Below are positions 9,683 through 18,243 of a DNA stretch of 64,000 bases, piece after piece (the first letter of the stretch is position 1; every line of letters begins with the position of its first letter). Source of the DNA: Heminiphilus faecis (GTDB lineage: Bacteria > Bacteroidota > Bacteroidia > Bacteroidales > Muribaculaceae); the NCBI RefSeq assembly GCF_008728965.1, contig NZ_VSMC01000008.1:58788-122787 (forward strand), in the 5' to 3' direction. A program made the position numbers and the translations under genes. A model generated the notes under the pieces. It was given only the letters and a program-made list of their open reading frames with translations. It searched no databases and was not told the DNA's origin.

Positions 9683-11128
9683 TTATTTGTTATCGACCGG
9701 TTTATATTTTTCAAGATCTGCATTGCCCAACAGAAGTTCCAGCTCGCTGTTGGCCACCAGATAATTGTATATCGACTGATAATACGACAGGCGGGCCTGC
9801 GTAAGCGCAAGTTCTGCATCGCGCAGGTCAAGATAGCTTGCCGCACCTATCTCAAACGACTTCTCCATTATGGCATAGGCCTTGACTGCCTGCGTCACAC
9901 TCTCGGAACTGCTCGATATCTGCTTCACATTTTTATTGATATTGTCCACTGCAAGGTCAACCTGCATCCTTACCGAGCGCTCAAGATTATCACGCTGCCA
10001 CTTCATCTCGTCGACCTGTATGCGCGACTGCTTGATGCGGCTGTAGCGCTGACCGCCCTCAAATATCGGTATCGACAATGTAAGCCCCACTACGGAATAA
10101 GGGTTCCAACGGAAGTTTTTAAGCGCGTTGCCGTTTGATGACGAAGTCCAGTTGTAGTTGGCCGTAAATGCAAGCGTAGGAAACCATGCTGCTTTCTGCA
10201 CCTTAAGAGCCTGCTCAAGAGTACGTGTCTGCAACGACAATTTGCGCAGGTCGCTGTTGCCGTCTATCGTCTTGTCGATCGATAAAGCGTTTTCGTACAT
10301 GTCTTTCTCGTAGTCGGCCAGTTTAACCGTAGGTTTCACCGGATATCCGGTGTCTATGCCCATGAGTATGGCAAGCTGCATACGGGCCTGCTTGATCGCG
10401 ATTTCGGCCTGAAGCAATTCCGGCTCCACATTCTTTACCTGAACCGATGAGCGCAACACATCATACTCCGACGCCGTACCCACCTGAAACTTTTTCTCAA
10501 ACACCCCGTGGTTGAACACCGCGTTGTCATAATTCTCCCTTATCACCAAATAACTGTCCTCGGCAAGCAGGAGCGAGTAGTAAGCGCTCTTTATCTGGTT
10601 GACAAGCGACAAGCGCGAAGAACGCGCATCCTCGATATTCTGTAATATCTGACTGTCACTCAACTTAAGCGAGGCCCATAACTGGGGGGCTATAAGTGGC
10701 AGAGTAGCGTTGAATCCTACCTGATAGCTGTTGTCGAGACCCATTTTTATACCGTCGCGGCCGGCCGATGACTTGGCTCCCGAAAGTCGGTTTTCCGGCT
10801 CTTCACCGTCGCCCTGACCGGCATCGCCGCCACCGCCCAGACTGCCGAAATCCATATTCATATAAGCCACCTGCTTGGCTACCATGCGGTTATAGTTGGC
10901 TCCGAAGTTTATTGTAGGGAGTAGCTGGCCGAGAGTCTCTTTCTTGGAGTAGTCCATTCGTTCTATCTCCATATCGGCTACTTTTATTGTAGGATTTTCA
11001 CTTAAAGCTATAGTGATGCATTGGTCAAGCGACAGAGCAAGTGTATCGGCCGGAAGTTGCCGGGCCGGCAAAGACAGAACGAGACCGAAAGCAACCCCTG
11101 ACACAGCATATCGTAATTTCATACCCAT
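9683..11128 (-). CDS. TolC-family outer-membrane efflux protein
   Basis: A 481-residue outer-membrane channel with a signal peptide (KLRYAVSGVAFGLVLSLPA) and the two OEP repeats of the TolC family (LSLDQCITIALSENPTIK at the start of the mature protein; EIGAASYLDLRDAELALTQA in the second repeat). It is the first gene of a minus-strand run tolC-hlyD-RND-PG0541-trpB2 with gaps of 14-31 nt. An in-frame ATG two codons in (11122) is an alternative start. A two-element promoter lies upstream at 11174-11205. Confidence 0.92.
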   Translation of the reverse strand: MGMKLRYAVSGVAFGLVLSLPARQLPADTLALSLDQCITIALSENPTIKVADMEIERMDYSKKETLGQLLPTINFGANYNRMVAKQVAYMNMDFGSLGGGGDAGQGDGEEPENRLSGAKSSAGRDGIKMGLDNSYQVGFNATLPLIAPQLWASLKLSDSQILQNIEDARSSRLSLVNQIKSAYYSLLLAEDSYLVIRENYDNAVFNHGVFEKKFQVGTASEYDVLRSSVQVKNVEPELLQAEIAIKQARMQLAILMGIDTGYPVKPTVKLADYEKDMYENALSIDKTIDGNSDLRKLSLQTRTLEQALKVQKAAWFPTLAFTANYNWTSSSNGNALKNFRWNPYSVVGLTLSIPIFEGGQRYSRIKQSRIQVDEMKWQRDNLERSVRMQVDLAVDNINKNVKQISSSSESVTQAVKAYAIMEKSFEIGAASYLDLRDAELALTQARLSYYQSIYNYLVANSELELLLGNADLEKYKPVDNK

Positions 11129-11173
11129 GTGATGATTATTGACATTTGTTATTAAATATCCTCTAATTCAATA

Positions 11174-11205
11174 CAAAGTTAATAGCACGGCTACCGAAAT
11201 ACAAA
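11174..11205 (-). promoter_or_regulatory. Promoter of the tolC efflux run
   Basis: On the minus strand, TTTG (11205-11202) is followed 20 nt later by TAACTTTG (11181-11174), matching the Bacteroidetes -33/-7 consensus. RNA would start about 40 nt before tolC. Confidence 0.7.
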
Positions 11206-11215
11206 TATCACATAT

Positions 11216-11261
11216 AAAAAATGCCAAAAAAGATAATAATTTATCCTTTTCGGCATTTTTT
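11216..11261 (-). terminator. Terminator after ilvA
   Basis: Arms AAAAAATGCC and GGCATTTTTT flank an A/T-rich loop, ending in a T run when read on the minus strand. It lies 22 nt past the ilvA stop and ahead of the tolC promoter. Confidence 0.75.
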
Positions 11262-11282
11262 ATATTTTACGACCAAATATAG

Positions 11283-12494
11283 CTATGAGGCGAGGACCTG
11301 ATAACCGGCTTCGGCAAGACCTTTCTTTATGATCTCGATATGCTCATGATTTCGGGTTTCCATCACAAGACGGAGCGAGCAGCTTGTTATAGGAGTATCA
11401 ACACTTATGCGCTCGTGAGTCACTGATATGATGTTGCCTCCGAGACGTCCTATGACCTCGCTGACATCGGCAAGGACACCGGGCTTGTCGAAGAGGTCTA
11501 TGGTTACGGCATAGTTGCGGCCGCTCTTTATAAGACCTCGGTTTATCACACGGCTGAGTATGGTGACATCTATATTGCCACCCGACACAAGACACACAGT
11601 ATTGCGGCCCTTGACGGGCACCTTGTTAAACATCGCGGCTGCCACGGCCACGGCACCGGCGCCTTCAGCCACCAGCTTCTCCTGCTCCATCATGGCAAGA
11701 ATGGCGGCCGATATTTCGTCGTCGCTTACAGTGACTATATCATCGACGTACTCCTTGCACAACGCAAATGTATTATCGCCCGGTTCTTTTACCGATATGC
11801 CGTCGGCCACGGTCGACACACTCGGCAGGCACTCTATCTTACCGTGCTTCAGCGACTCTACCATGCTCGGCGCTCCGGCGGCCTGAACACCGTATACTTT
11901 CACATCAGGGCGCACCGACTTTATGGCATAGGCCACTCCCGATATGAGACCGCCGCCGCCCACAGGCACTATGACTGCTTCGACTTCAGGCATCTCGTCA
12001 AGTATCTCAAGGCCTATAGTACCCTGTCCAGCTATGACAAGAGGGTCATTGAACGGATGCACAAACGTGTAGCCGTGTTCGTCCCGCATTTCGAGAGCAC
12101 GCTTGTAGGCGTCATCGTACACTCCCGGCACAAGACACACCTCGGCACCGTACTTTTTGGTAGCCTCCACCTTCGATATAGGAGCCCCCTCGGGAAGACA
12201 TATTATGGCTTTTATGCCGTTGGCTTTAGCTCCCAGAGCCACACCTTGGGCATGATTGCCGGCAGAACAGGCGATTACCCCATGTGACTTTTCCTCGTCG
12301 GAGAGTTGCGATATTTTATAGTAGGCGCCGCGCAACTTGAACGAACCCGTGTGCTGCAGACACTCCGGCTTAAGGTATACGTTACTTTCCGGATTTATCT
12401 TCGGCGCGGCTATTAGTTCCGTATGCCGCACTACACCTTTAAGCACGTGAGCGGCACGATATATGTCGCTCAACGATAGCATTTCATTTGACAT
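11283..12494 (-). CDS. ilvA: Threonine ammonia-lyase with ACT domain
   Basis: A 403-residue PLP enzyme converting L-threonine to 2-oxobutanoate and ammonia, the first step to isoleucine. The PLP lysine lies in HTGSFKLRGAYYK, the phosphate loop in VPVGGGGLISGVAYA, and SAGNHAQGVALGA is also typical. Residues about 325-403 form a single ACT-like domain (YAVTIDLFDKPGVLADVSEVI), giving the roughly 400-residue class rather than the 510-residue E. coli IlvA with two ACT repeats. A -7 element (TACATTTG, 12528-12521) lies 27 nt upstream of the start. Divergent from pyrE. Confidence 0.93.
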   Translation of the reverse strand: MSNEMLSLSDIYRAAHVLKGVVRHTELIAAPKINPESNVYLKPECLQHTGSFKLRGAYYKISQLSDEEKSHGVIACSAGNHAQGVALGAKANGIKAIICLPEGAPISKVEATKKYGAEVCLVPGVYDDAYKRALEMRDEHGYTFVHPFNDPLVIAGQGTIGLEILDEMPEVEAVIVPVGGGGLISGVAYAIKSVRPDVKVYGVQAAGAPSMVESLKHGKIECLPSVSTVADGISVKEPGDNTFALCKEYVDDIVTVSDDEISAAILAMMEQEKLVAEGAGAVAVAAAMFNKVPVKGRNTVCLVSGGNIDVTILSRVINRGLIKSGRNYAVTIDLFDKPGVLADVSEVIGRLGGNIISVTHERISVDTPITSCSLRLVMETRNHEHIEIIKKGLAEAGYQVLAS

Positions 12495-12569
12495 TTTGAC
12501 ACTGTATTTTTTCTATGCCGCAAATGTAGCAATTATTCCTTTTACAAGGATACTTTTTACCGGGTTTTA

Positions 12570-12601
12570 TTTGATTTTAGCCTCCAAATACATTATCTTT
12601 G
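12570..12601 (+). promoter_or_regulatory. Promoter of the pyrE-argH run
   Basis: TTTG at 12570-12573 and TATCTTTG at 12594-12601, separated by 20 nt, match the Bacteroidetes -33/-7 consensus. The predicted start is about 25 nt before the pyrE ATG. Confidence 0.8.
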
Positions 12602-12630
12602 CACCTGACAAAAACCAAATTATATTCAAG

Positions 12631-13278
12631 ATGAAAAAGTTAGAAAGTCTCGTTGCCGAAAAGTTATTGAAAATCAGTGCGATTAAATTGCAACCCGAAA
12701 TTCCTTTTGTTTGGGCTTCAGGCTGGAACTCACCTATATATACCGACAACCGCAAAACCCTCTCATATCCGGAATTGCGCACCTTTATCAAAACCGAGCT
12801 GTGCCGCATCATCATGGAGAACTTCGATCAGCCCGATGCCATAGCCGGTGTCGCCACCGGAGCCATAGCCCAAGGCGCGCTGGTAGCCGATACTCTCGCA
12901 TTGCCTTACGTATACGTACGGTCGACGCCGAAAGACCACGGACTTGAAAACCTCATCGAGGGCAACCTCAAACCCGGCCAGAAAGTTGTAGTGATCGAGG
13001 ACCTCATCTCTACGGGCGGCAGCAGCCTGAAAGCCGTCGAAGCCATACGCAATGCAGGTTGTGAGGTGGTAGGCATGGCGGCAATATTCACCTACGGCTT
13101 CCCGGTAGCTGTAAAACGCTTCAACGAAGCCGGTGTAAAGCTCATCACGTTGAGCAACTACAACTCCATGCTCGAAGCGGCGCTTGAAACCAACTACATC
13201 AAGCAGGAAGACCTTAAAACACTCAAAGAATGGCGCAAGGACCCCGCAAACTGGTCGCCCGCATCAAAAGCAGAATAA
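12631..13278 (+). CDS. pyrE: Orotate phosphoribosyltransferase
   Basis: Makes orotidine monophosphate from orotate and PRPP in pyrimidine synthesis. The 215-residue protein has the PRPP motif VVVIEDLISTGGSSLKA (about residues 115-131) and the conserved FVWASGWNSPIYTDNR near the N-terminus. The ATG at 12631 is chosen: it follows a complete promoter and gives the usual family length, while the frame open upstream runs through that promoter. First gene of a plus-strand run with a SRPBCC protein, argH and a lipoprotein, spaced 30 and 13 nt and then overlapping. Confidence 0.95.
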   Translation: MKKLESLVAEKLLKISAIKLQPEIPFVWASGWNSPIYTDNRKTLSYPELRTFIKTELCRIIMENFDQPDAIAGVATGAIAQGALVADTLALPYVYVRSTPKDHGLENLIEGNLKPGQKVVVIEDLISTGGSSLKAVEAIRNAGCEVVGMAAIFTYGFPVAVKRFNEAGVKLITLSNYNSMLEAALETNYIKQEDLKTLKEWRKDPANWSPASKAE

Positions 13279-13308
13279 AGTTACAACCATCATTTAATCT
13301 CCCATAAA

Positions 13309-13734
13309 GTGACTACTTACTCCAGCAAACCGGCAACTCTCGACATGCCGGTAGAAACCGTATACAAACACATCAGCGACATAGCCGCGTATCAGGAAAA
13401 AATCAACGGACTGCCCGACGAAATAAAGCAAAAGATAGGAAACGTAACTTTTGCCGACGACAAAATAACGATCAAGGGCGCCCCGATGGGCGACATAGAA
13501 CTTGTCGTTTCGGAACGCGTCGAAAACAAGCGCATGGCCCTGAATGCCATGAATTCGCCGGTGCCTATCATAATGTCTATAAATCTTGACGAGCAAGGAA
13601 CCGGAAAGACGCAGGTGGTCACCTCGATTGACGTCGAGATGCCGGCCATACTCAAACCTATGGTAGGTCCGAAACTTCAGGAAGCAGCCGAAAAATTCGG
13701 CGACATGATCAAAAACCTCGCTTTCGTAAAATAA
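13309..13734 (+). CDS. SRPBCC-fold small protein
   Basis: A 141-residue protein starting at a GTG 30 nt after pyrE. The pattern of an amphipathic helix after the first strand (MPVETVYKHISDIAAYQEKI), a series of antiparallel strands (ITIKGAPMGDIELVVSERVE) and a long C-terminal helix (MVGPKLQEAAEKFGDMIKNLAF) fits the START/SRPBCC hydrophobic-ligand fold found in many Bacteroidetes. The ligand is unknown. It lies between pyrE and argH and is likely co-transcribed. Confidence 0.75.
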   Translation: MTTYSSKPATLDMPVETVYKHISDIAAYQEKINGLPDEIKQKIGNVTFADDKITIKGAPMGDIELVVSERVENKRMALNAMNSPVPIIMSINLDEQGTGKTQVVTSIDVEMPAILKPMVGPKLQEAAEKFGDMIKNLAFVK

Positions 13735-13747
13735 ACGCATACACGGC

Positions 13748-15100
13748 ATGGCATCCAAACTTTGGGAGAAATCGGTAACCGTCGACCATGACGTCGAGTC
13801 CTACACGGTAGGGCGCGACAGAGAGATGGATTTATATCTGGCCCCGTACGACGTACTCGGCTCCATGGCCCATATAACCATGCTTGAATCGATAGGGCTA
13901 CTTACCGCCGACGAGTTGCACACGCTTCTCGATGCGCTGCGCGACATATACCGCGGCATAGAACAGGGCGAGTTTATAATCGAGGACGACGTCGAGGATG
14001 TACACTCTCAAGTGGAGCTGATGCTCACCCGACGCCTCGGCGACATAGGCAAGAAAATACACTCGGGACGCTCTCGCAACGATCAGGTACTTGTAGACCT
14101 GAAACTGTTCATACGCTCACGTATCGAGGATGTCGTGAAGGCGGCGACCCGGCTTTTTGACACACTCATAGCACAAAGCGACCGCTACAAGGATGTGCTG
14201 ATGCCCGGCTACACTCATCTTCAGGTAGCCATGCCATCGTCGTTCGGCCTGTGGTTTGGAGCCTATGCGGAGTCGCTTGTCGACGACCTTACGGTACTTC
14301 GCGGAGCCTATGACGTGACCAACCGCAATCCGCTCGGATCGGCTGCCGGTTACGGCTCGTCGTTCCCGCTCGACCGCATGATGACTACCGACCTGCTCGG
14401 TTTTGACTCCATGGACTACAACGTAGTATATGCGCAGATGGGGCGCGGAAAGACCGAACGGATAGTATCGCAGGCTCTTGCCGGAATAGCGTCGACCATA
14501 GGAAAACTGGCTTACGACGCCTGTATGTTCAACTCACAGAATTTCGGCTTTATCAAACTGCCCGACGAATACACTACCGGCTCATCGATAATGCCTCATA
14601 AGAAAAATCCCGACGTATTCGAACTTACCCGTGCGAAGTGCAACAAACTTCAGGCACTCCCTTATGAGATAACGCTCATCACCAACAATCTGCCGTCGGG
14701 TTATTTCCGCGACCTTCAGCTCATAAAGGAGAATTTCCTGCCGGCATTTGACTCGATGATCGCCATAATAGACATGGTGGAGGCAATGGTGTCCAGCATA
14801 AAAGTAAATACTGACATACTGTCTGACGAACGCTACCGGCTTATGTTTTCCGTCGAGGAAGTCAACAGACTTGCCCGTGAAGGCATGCCGTTCCGCGACG
14901 CATACAAAAAAGTGGGCCTCGATATCGAGAACGGCTGTTTTATAGCACCCGACAAAGTCAGCCATACCCATGCAGGCTCCATAGGCAATCTGTGCAACGA
15001 CCGCATAAAGGCTCTGTACGGCAAGGTCTTGTCTGAATTTAAATTCGACACCTATCACGAGGCTTTTGCCCGGTTGCTTGGACGTGAAAACGCTGATTGA
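13748..15100 (+). CDS. argH: Argininosuccinate lyase
   Basis: Splits argininosuccinate to arginine and fumarate. The 450-residue protein has the fumarase/aspartase-superfamily signature GSSIMPHKKNPD (about residue 278, including the catalytic serine), the N-terminal LWEKSVTVDHDVESYTVGRD and EDVHSQVELML, and HSGRSRNDQV. It starts 13 nt after the SRPBCC gene and overlaps the next lipoprotein gene by 17 nt. No other arginine genes are in the window. Confidence 0.95.
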   Translation: MASKLWEKSVTVDHDVESYTVGRDREMDLYLAPYDVLGSMAHITMLESIGLLTADELHTLLDALRDIYRGIEQGEFIIEDDVEDVHSQVELMLTRRLGDIGKKIHSGRSRNDQVLVDLKLFIRSRIEDVVKAATRLFDTLIAQSDRYKDVLMPGYTHLQVAMPSSFGLWFGAYAESLVDDLTVLRGAYDVTNRNPLGSAAGYGSSFPLDRMMTTDLLGFDSMDYNVVYAQMGRGKTERIVSQALAGIASTIGKLAYDACMFNSQNFGFIKLPDEYTTGSSIMPHKKNPDVFELTRAKCNKLQALPYEITLITNNLPSGYFRDLQLIKENFLPAFDSMIAIIDMVEAMVSSIKVNTDILSDERYRLMFSVEEVNRLAREGMPFRDAYKKVGLDIENGCFIAPDKVSHTHAGSIGNLCNDRIKALYGKVLSEFKFDTYHEAFARLLGRENAD

Positions 15101-15575
15101 AATATTGGCGGCCATACTGTCGGCCACAGCAGTGCTATCGTGCTCACACGTCGATGATGACCGCATACCAGCCGTAGGCGTCAACATAGCGCTTGACAAC
15201 CCCGGATATTGGAACACCTTCGGAGTACACGCCCTCGGACAGTACCGCTACTTCATAAAAAACGAGGGTATACCGTCTGAATTTCACTACACGGCGCTTA
15301 CATTTACAGGATTCGGCGGCGTGCTGCTTGTAACGGACATATACAATCAACCGCTCGCCTACGATCTTGCATGTCCCGTGGAGATGAAGCCGACTGTCAG
15401 AATCAGTTACAATCCCGACAATCTGCGCGCACGATGCAGTTCGTGCGGTTCGGAGTATGATGTAAGCGAATTTAACGGCAGTCCGGTGTCAGGAGCGGCC
15501 TACGAAAAAAAATACGGATTGCGGCGTTACCGCGTCATCCCCTCCTCCAGCGGCGGCTACAATATAGTATTCTGA
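15084..15575 (+). CDS. Rieske-like lipoprotein without histidine ligands
   Basis: A 163-residue protein from the GTG at 15084, which overlaps the argH end. The N-terminus is a lipoprotein signal (hydrophobic run to AVLSC, Cys20). The C-terminal half resembles a Rieske domain: LACPVE (Cys97) aligns with the C-x-H ligand pair, and RCSSCGSEYDVSEFNGSPVSG (Cys118, Cys121) aligns with CPCHGSxFD...G. Both histidines are missing: Val99 and Cys121 take their places. It may be a degenerate fold, or bind another metal or cluster through three cysteines. The function is unknown, and the Rieske resemblance is my inference from motif spacing. Confidence 0.7.
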   Translation: MKTLIEILAAILSATAVLSCSHVDDDRIPAVGVNIALDNPGYWNTFGVHALGQYRYFIKNEGIPSEFHYTALTFTGFGGVLLVTDIYNQPLAYDLACPVEMKPTVRISYNPDNLRARCSSCGSEYDVSEFNGSPVSGAAYEKKYGLRRYRVIPSSSGGYNIVF

Positions 15576-15677
15576 CCCCGACGCCCGACTAAAACGAAGT
15601 TAAAACAAGTCAACATTTGCACATTACGAAATAACTTGCTAACTTTGCCGAGCATAAGCATTATTACATGCCGGGCT

Positions 15678-15762
15678 GCCTGAATGGTGGAATGGTAGAC
15701 ACGAGGGACTTAAAATCCCTTGGCCATTATCGGCTGTGTGGGTTCGAGTCCCACTTCAGGTA
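15678..15762 (+). tRNA. tRNA-Leu (anticodon TAA)
   Basis: An 85-nt class II tRNA. The anticodon stem AGGGA/TCCCT carries loop CTTAAAA with anticodon TAA, followed by a long variable arm, a T loop GGTTCGAGTCC, and an acceptor stem GCCTGAA/TTCAGGT. Discriminator A. The 3' CCA is not encoded. Confidence 0.95.
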
Positions 15763-15767
15763 CAATA

Positions 15768-15803
15768 TGACAGACGCCACATCACTTGATGTGGCGTCTG
15801 TCA
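15768..15803. terminator. Perfect 17-bp hairpin after tRNA-Leu
   Basis: TGACAGACGCCACATCA is followed by a CT loop and its exact complement, then ATTATTAT. It starts 5 nt after the tRNA and stands before the convergent nfnB gene, so it can end transcription from both sides. Confidence 0.8.
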
Positions 15804-15877
15804 TTATTATCGGACCGCTCTTTCTGACGAGTCAAAACCGTTTTTCAGATGGACTAATTGCTCCATATAAAACTCTA

Positions 15878-17353
15878 CTAATCGGCAGGCATCAGTTGTT
15901 CGTGCATGGAAGCGGCTGCATGTCGTCCGTCACCCATGGCGAGGATTACAGTAGCTCCACCCCTTACTATGTCGCCACCGGCATATATATCGTCAACCGA
16001 TGACTTCAATGTAGCATCATCGACTACAATCGTGCCGCGACGCGACACTTCAAGAGCCTTAATCGAATTAGGTATCAGCGGATTAGGCGACACTCCCACA
16101 CTCACGACCACCAAGTCGACCGAGATATCGACAACATCACCCTCTACCGGCACAGGCGAACGTCGTCCCGAAGCGTCAGCCTCTCCAAGTTGCATACGCT
16201 GGACTCTCATGGTCTTCACCCGGCCTTTTTCGTCAGCAAGATACTCCACCGGATTGTGCAGCGTCATAAATTCCACACCCTCCTCCTTGGCATGCTTTAC
16301 CTCTTCGGCGCGGGCAGGCATCTCGGCCTCACTGCGCCGATATACTATCATGGCACGCTCGGCTCCCATGCGACGCGCAGTGCGCACTGAATCCATAGCC
16401 GTATTGCCGCCTCCTATCACCGCTATATTGCGGCCTTTAAGAACAGGAGTGTCATATCCGTCACGCCCGGCTCCCATAAGATTTATACGGGTAAGATATT
16501 CATTGCTCGACATGACCCCGACAAAATTTTCACCGGGAATACCCATAAAACGGGGCAAGCCAGCTCCTGAAGCGACAAACACGCCGCGAAAACCCATCTC
16601 ATGGAGGTCATCGTAACTAATCGTCTTGCCCACCACACAATCCTTTACAAACTTAACGCCAAGTGCGGCAAGAGCGTTTATCTCCACATCTACCACATCA
16701 TTGGGCAAACGAAACTCCGGTATGCCGTACTTCAGCACGCCTCCTATCTCATGGAGCGCCTCAAACACAGTCACTTCGTAGCCGCGCTTTATCATGTCGC
16801 CGGCAAATGATAGCCCGGCCGGACCGGAACCGACAACCGCCACCTTTATGCCGTTGAACTTCAACGGCTCGACATCGGCGGAGGCTGCGCCGTTAATCCG
16901 CTCGTAGTCCGCGGCGAAACGTTCAAGATAACCTATCGCCACAGGGTCCTTTTTCATTTTATGATATAGACACCGCGATTCGCACTGTTTCTCCTGCGGG
17001 CACACTCTGCCGCACACAGCCGGCAATGCGCTCGTCTCCTTAAGCACCACAGCGGCCTTGCCAAACTCACCGCGCTCTATATTTTTGATAAAGCCGGGAA
17101 TGTTGATATTGACCGGACATCCGGTAACACACTGCGGGTCGGGACAGTCCATACAGCGACGGGCCTCAAGCACTGCCGCCTCGGCCGAAAGGCCCTGATT
17201 GACCTCCTCGTTGCACGTAACACGATAATCGGCCGGAAGCTCCGGCATCTTGACACGGGGTATGGATGTGCGCTCTTTCACAGGCGTGGCTTTACGCAGC
17301 TCTTCACGCCATTGTGCATCGCGTGGCGATGATGTATTCTGATTTATAGACAT
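15878..17353 (-). CDS. nfnB: NfnB-like NADPH:ferredoxin oxidoreductase large subunit (GltD family)
   Basis: A 491-residue flavoprotein of the glutamate-synthase small-subunit family. N-terminal cysteines 67, 70, 75, 79 (CMDCPDPQCVTGCP) and 114, 118, 124, 128 (CGRVCPQEKQCESRC) can bind two [4Fe-4S] clusters; an FAD Rossmann loop follows (VVGSGPAGLSFAG) and then an NADP loop (VIGGGNTAMDSVRTARR). Such proteins are often named gltA or gltD, but no glutamate synthase large subunit is present. The partner 22 nt upstream is an NfnA-like reductase, which points to an electron-bifurcating NADH-dependent ferredoxin:NADP+ oxidoreductase. The assignment rests on the pairing. Confidence 0.85.
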   Translation of the reverse strand: MSINQNTSSPRDAQWREELRKATPVKERTSIPRVKMPELPADYRVTCNEEVNQGLSAEAAVLEARRCMDCPDPQCVTGCPVNINIPGFIKNIERGEFGKAAVVLKETSALPAVCGRVCPQEKQCESRCLYHKMKKDPVAIGYLERFAADYERINGAASADVEPLKFNGIKVAVVGSGPAGLSFAGDMIKRGYEVTVFEALHEIGGVLKYGIPEFRLPNDVVDVEINALAALGVKFVKDCVVGKTISYDDLHEMGFRGVFVASGAGLPRFMGIPGENFVGVMSSNEYLTRINLMGAGRDGYDTPVLKGRNIAVIGGGNTAMDSVRTARRMGAERAMIVYRRSEAEMPARAEEVKHAKEEGVEFMTLHNPVEYLADEKGRVKTMRVQRMQLGEADASGRRSPVPVEGDVVDISVDLVVVSVGVSPNPLIPNSIKALEVSRRGTIVVDDATLKSSVDDIYAGGDIVRGGATVILAMGDGRHAAASMHEQLMPAD

Positions 17354-17375
17354 TTGTTTATCGATATTATAAATT

Positions 17376-18158
17376 TCAATTATATGAACGCAGACGCATC
17401 ATCATTTCGTCAAAATCCACTTTATGAGCGTCAAACTCCGGTCCGTCAATGCACACAAAACGCATCTTTCCATCGACCGTTATTCGACAGGCACCGCACA
17501 TGCCTGTGCCGTCGACCATAATGGTATTGAGCGAGCACATAGTAGGCACTTCGTATTTCGCGGTAAGCTGAGCGACAAACTTCATCATTATCGCCGGGCC
17601 TATCGTAACAACCTGATCGACCTTCTCCCGTGCTATCACACTTTCTACTCCGGCTGTGACAAGCCCTTTCGTACCGTAACTTCCGTCATCGGTCATTATA
17701 ATAACCTCATCGGAGTAAGGCCTCACCTGATCCTCAAGTATTATAAGGTCCTTCGTTCGAGCCGCAAGCACGGTAACCACTTTATTGCCGGCCTCTTTCA
17801 TAGCCTTTATTATCGGAAGCAGCGGAGCCACACCTACGCCCCCACCGCAGCACACTACGGTGCCGACTTTGGCTATATGGGTAGCCTGCCCCAAAGGACC
17901 TACCACATCGGCAAGGCATTCTCCCGGCTCGAGAGCGCATATCTTTTCGGTCGATACCCCCACATTCTGTATAACAAGGGTTATCGTACCGCGAGCTGTA
18001 TCGGCGTCGGCTATCGTGAGCGGAATCCGTTCACCACGCTCACAAGCCCTTACTATAACAAAGTGCCCGGGCTTACGCGATGTCGCTATGGACGGAGCCT
18101 CAACCACTAATTTTACAACTTTTTCCGAGAAGTATTCCTTCTCAAGAATTTTATTCAT
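17376..18158 (-). CDS. nfnA: NfnA-like ferredoxin-NAD(P)+ reductase subunit
   Basis: A 260-residue FAD/NAD-binding protein of the sulfide dehydrogenase subunit / dihydroorotate dehydrogenase electron-transfer family. The N-terminal barrel binds FAD (ERIPLTIADAD), the middle Rossmann part has VVCCGGGVGVAPLLPIIK, and the C-terminal cysteines (MCSLNTIMVDGTGMCGACR, then FVCIDGPEFD) can hold a [2Fe-2S] cluster. With NfnB just downstream it should couple NADPH, NAD+ and ferredoxin pools. Minus-strand TAACTTTG (18209-18202) upstream is a plausible -7 element. Confidence 0.87.
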   Translation of the reverse strand: MNKILEKEYFSEKVVKLVVEAPSIATSRKPGHFVIVRACERGERIPLTIADADTARGTITLVIQNVGVSTEKICALEPGECLADVVGPLGQATHIAKVGTVVCCGGGVGVAPLLPIIKAMKEAGNKVVTVLAARTKDLIILEDQVRPYSDEVIIMTDDGSYGTKGLVTAGVESVIAREKVDQVVTIGPAIMMKFVAQLTAKYEVPTMCSLNTIMVDGTGMCGACRITVDGKMRFVCIDGPEFDAHKVDFDEMMMRLRSYN

Positions 18159-18243
18159 AATGTTTAAGGTTAATATTATAATTCGTAACTATTGTTTCCG
18201 GCAAAGTTAACGAAAATAATCTTTCTCCGACACCTTTGCCAAA

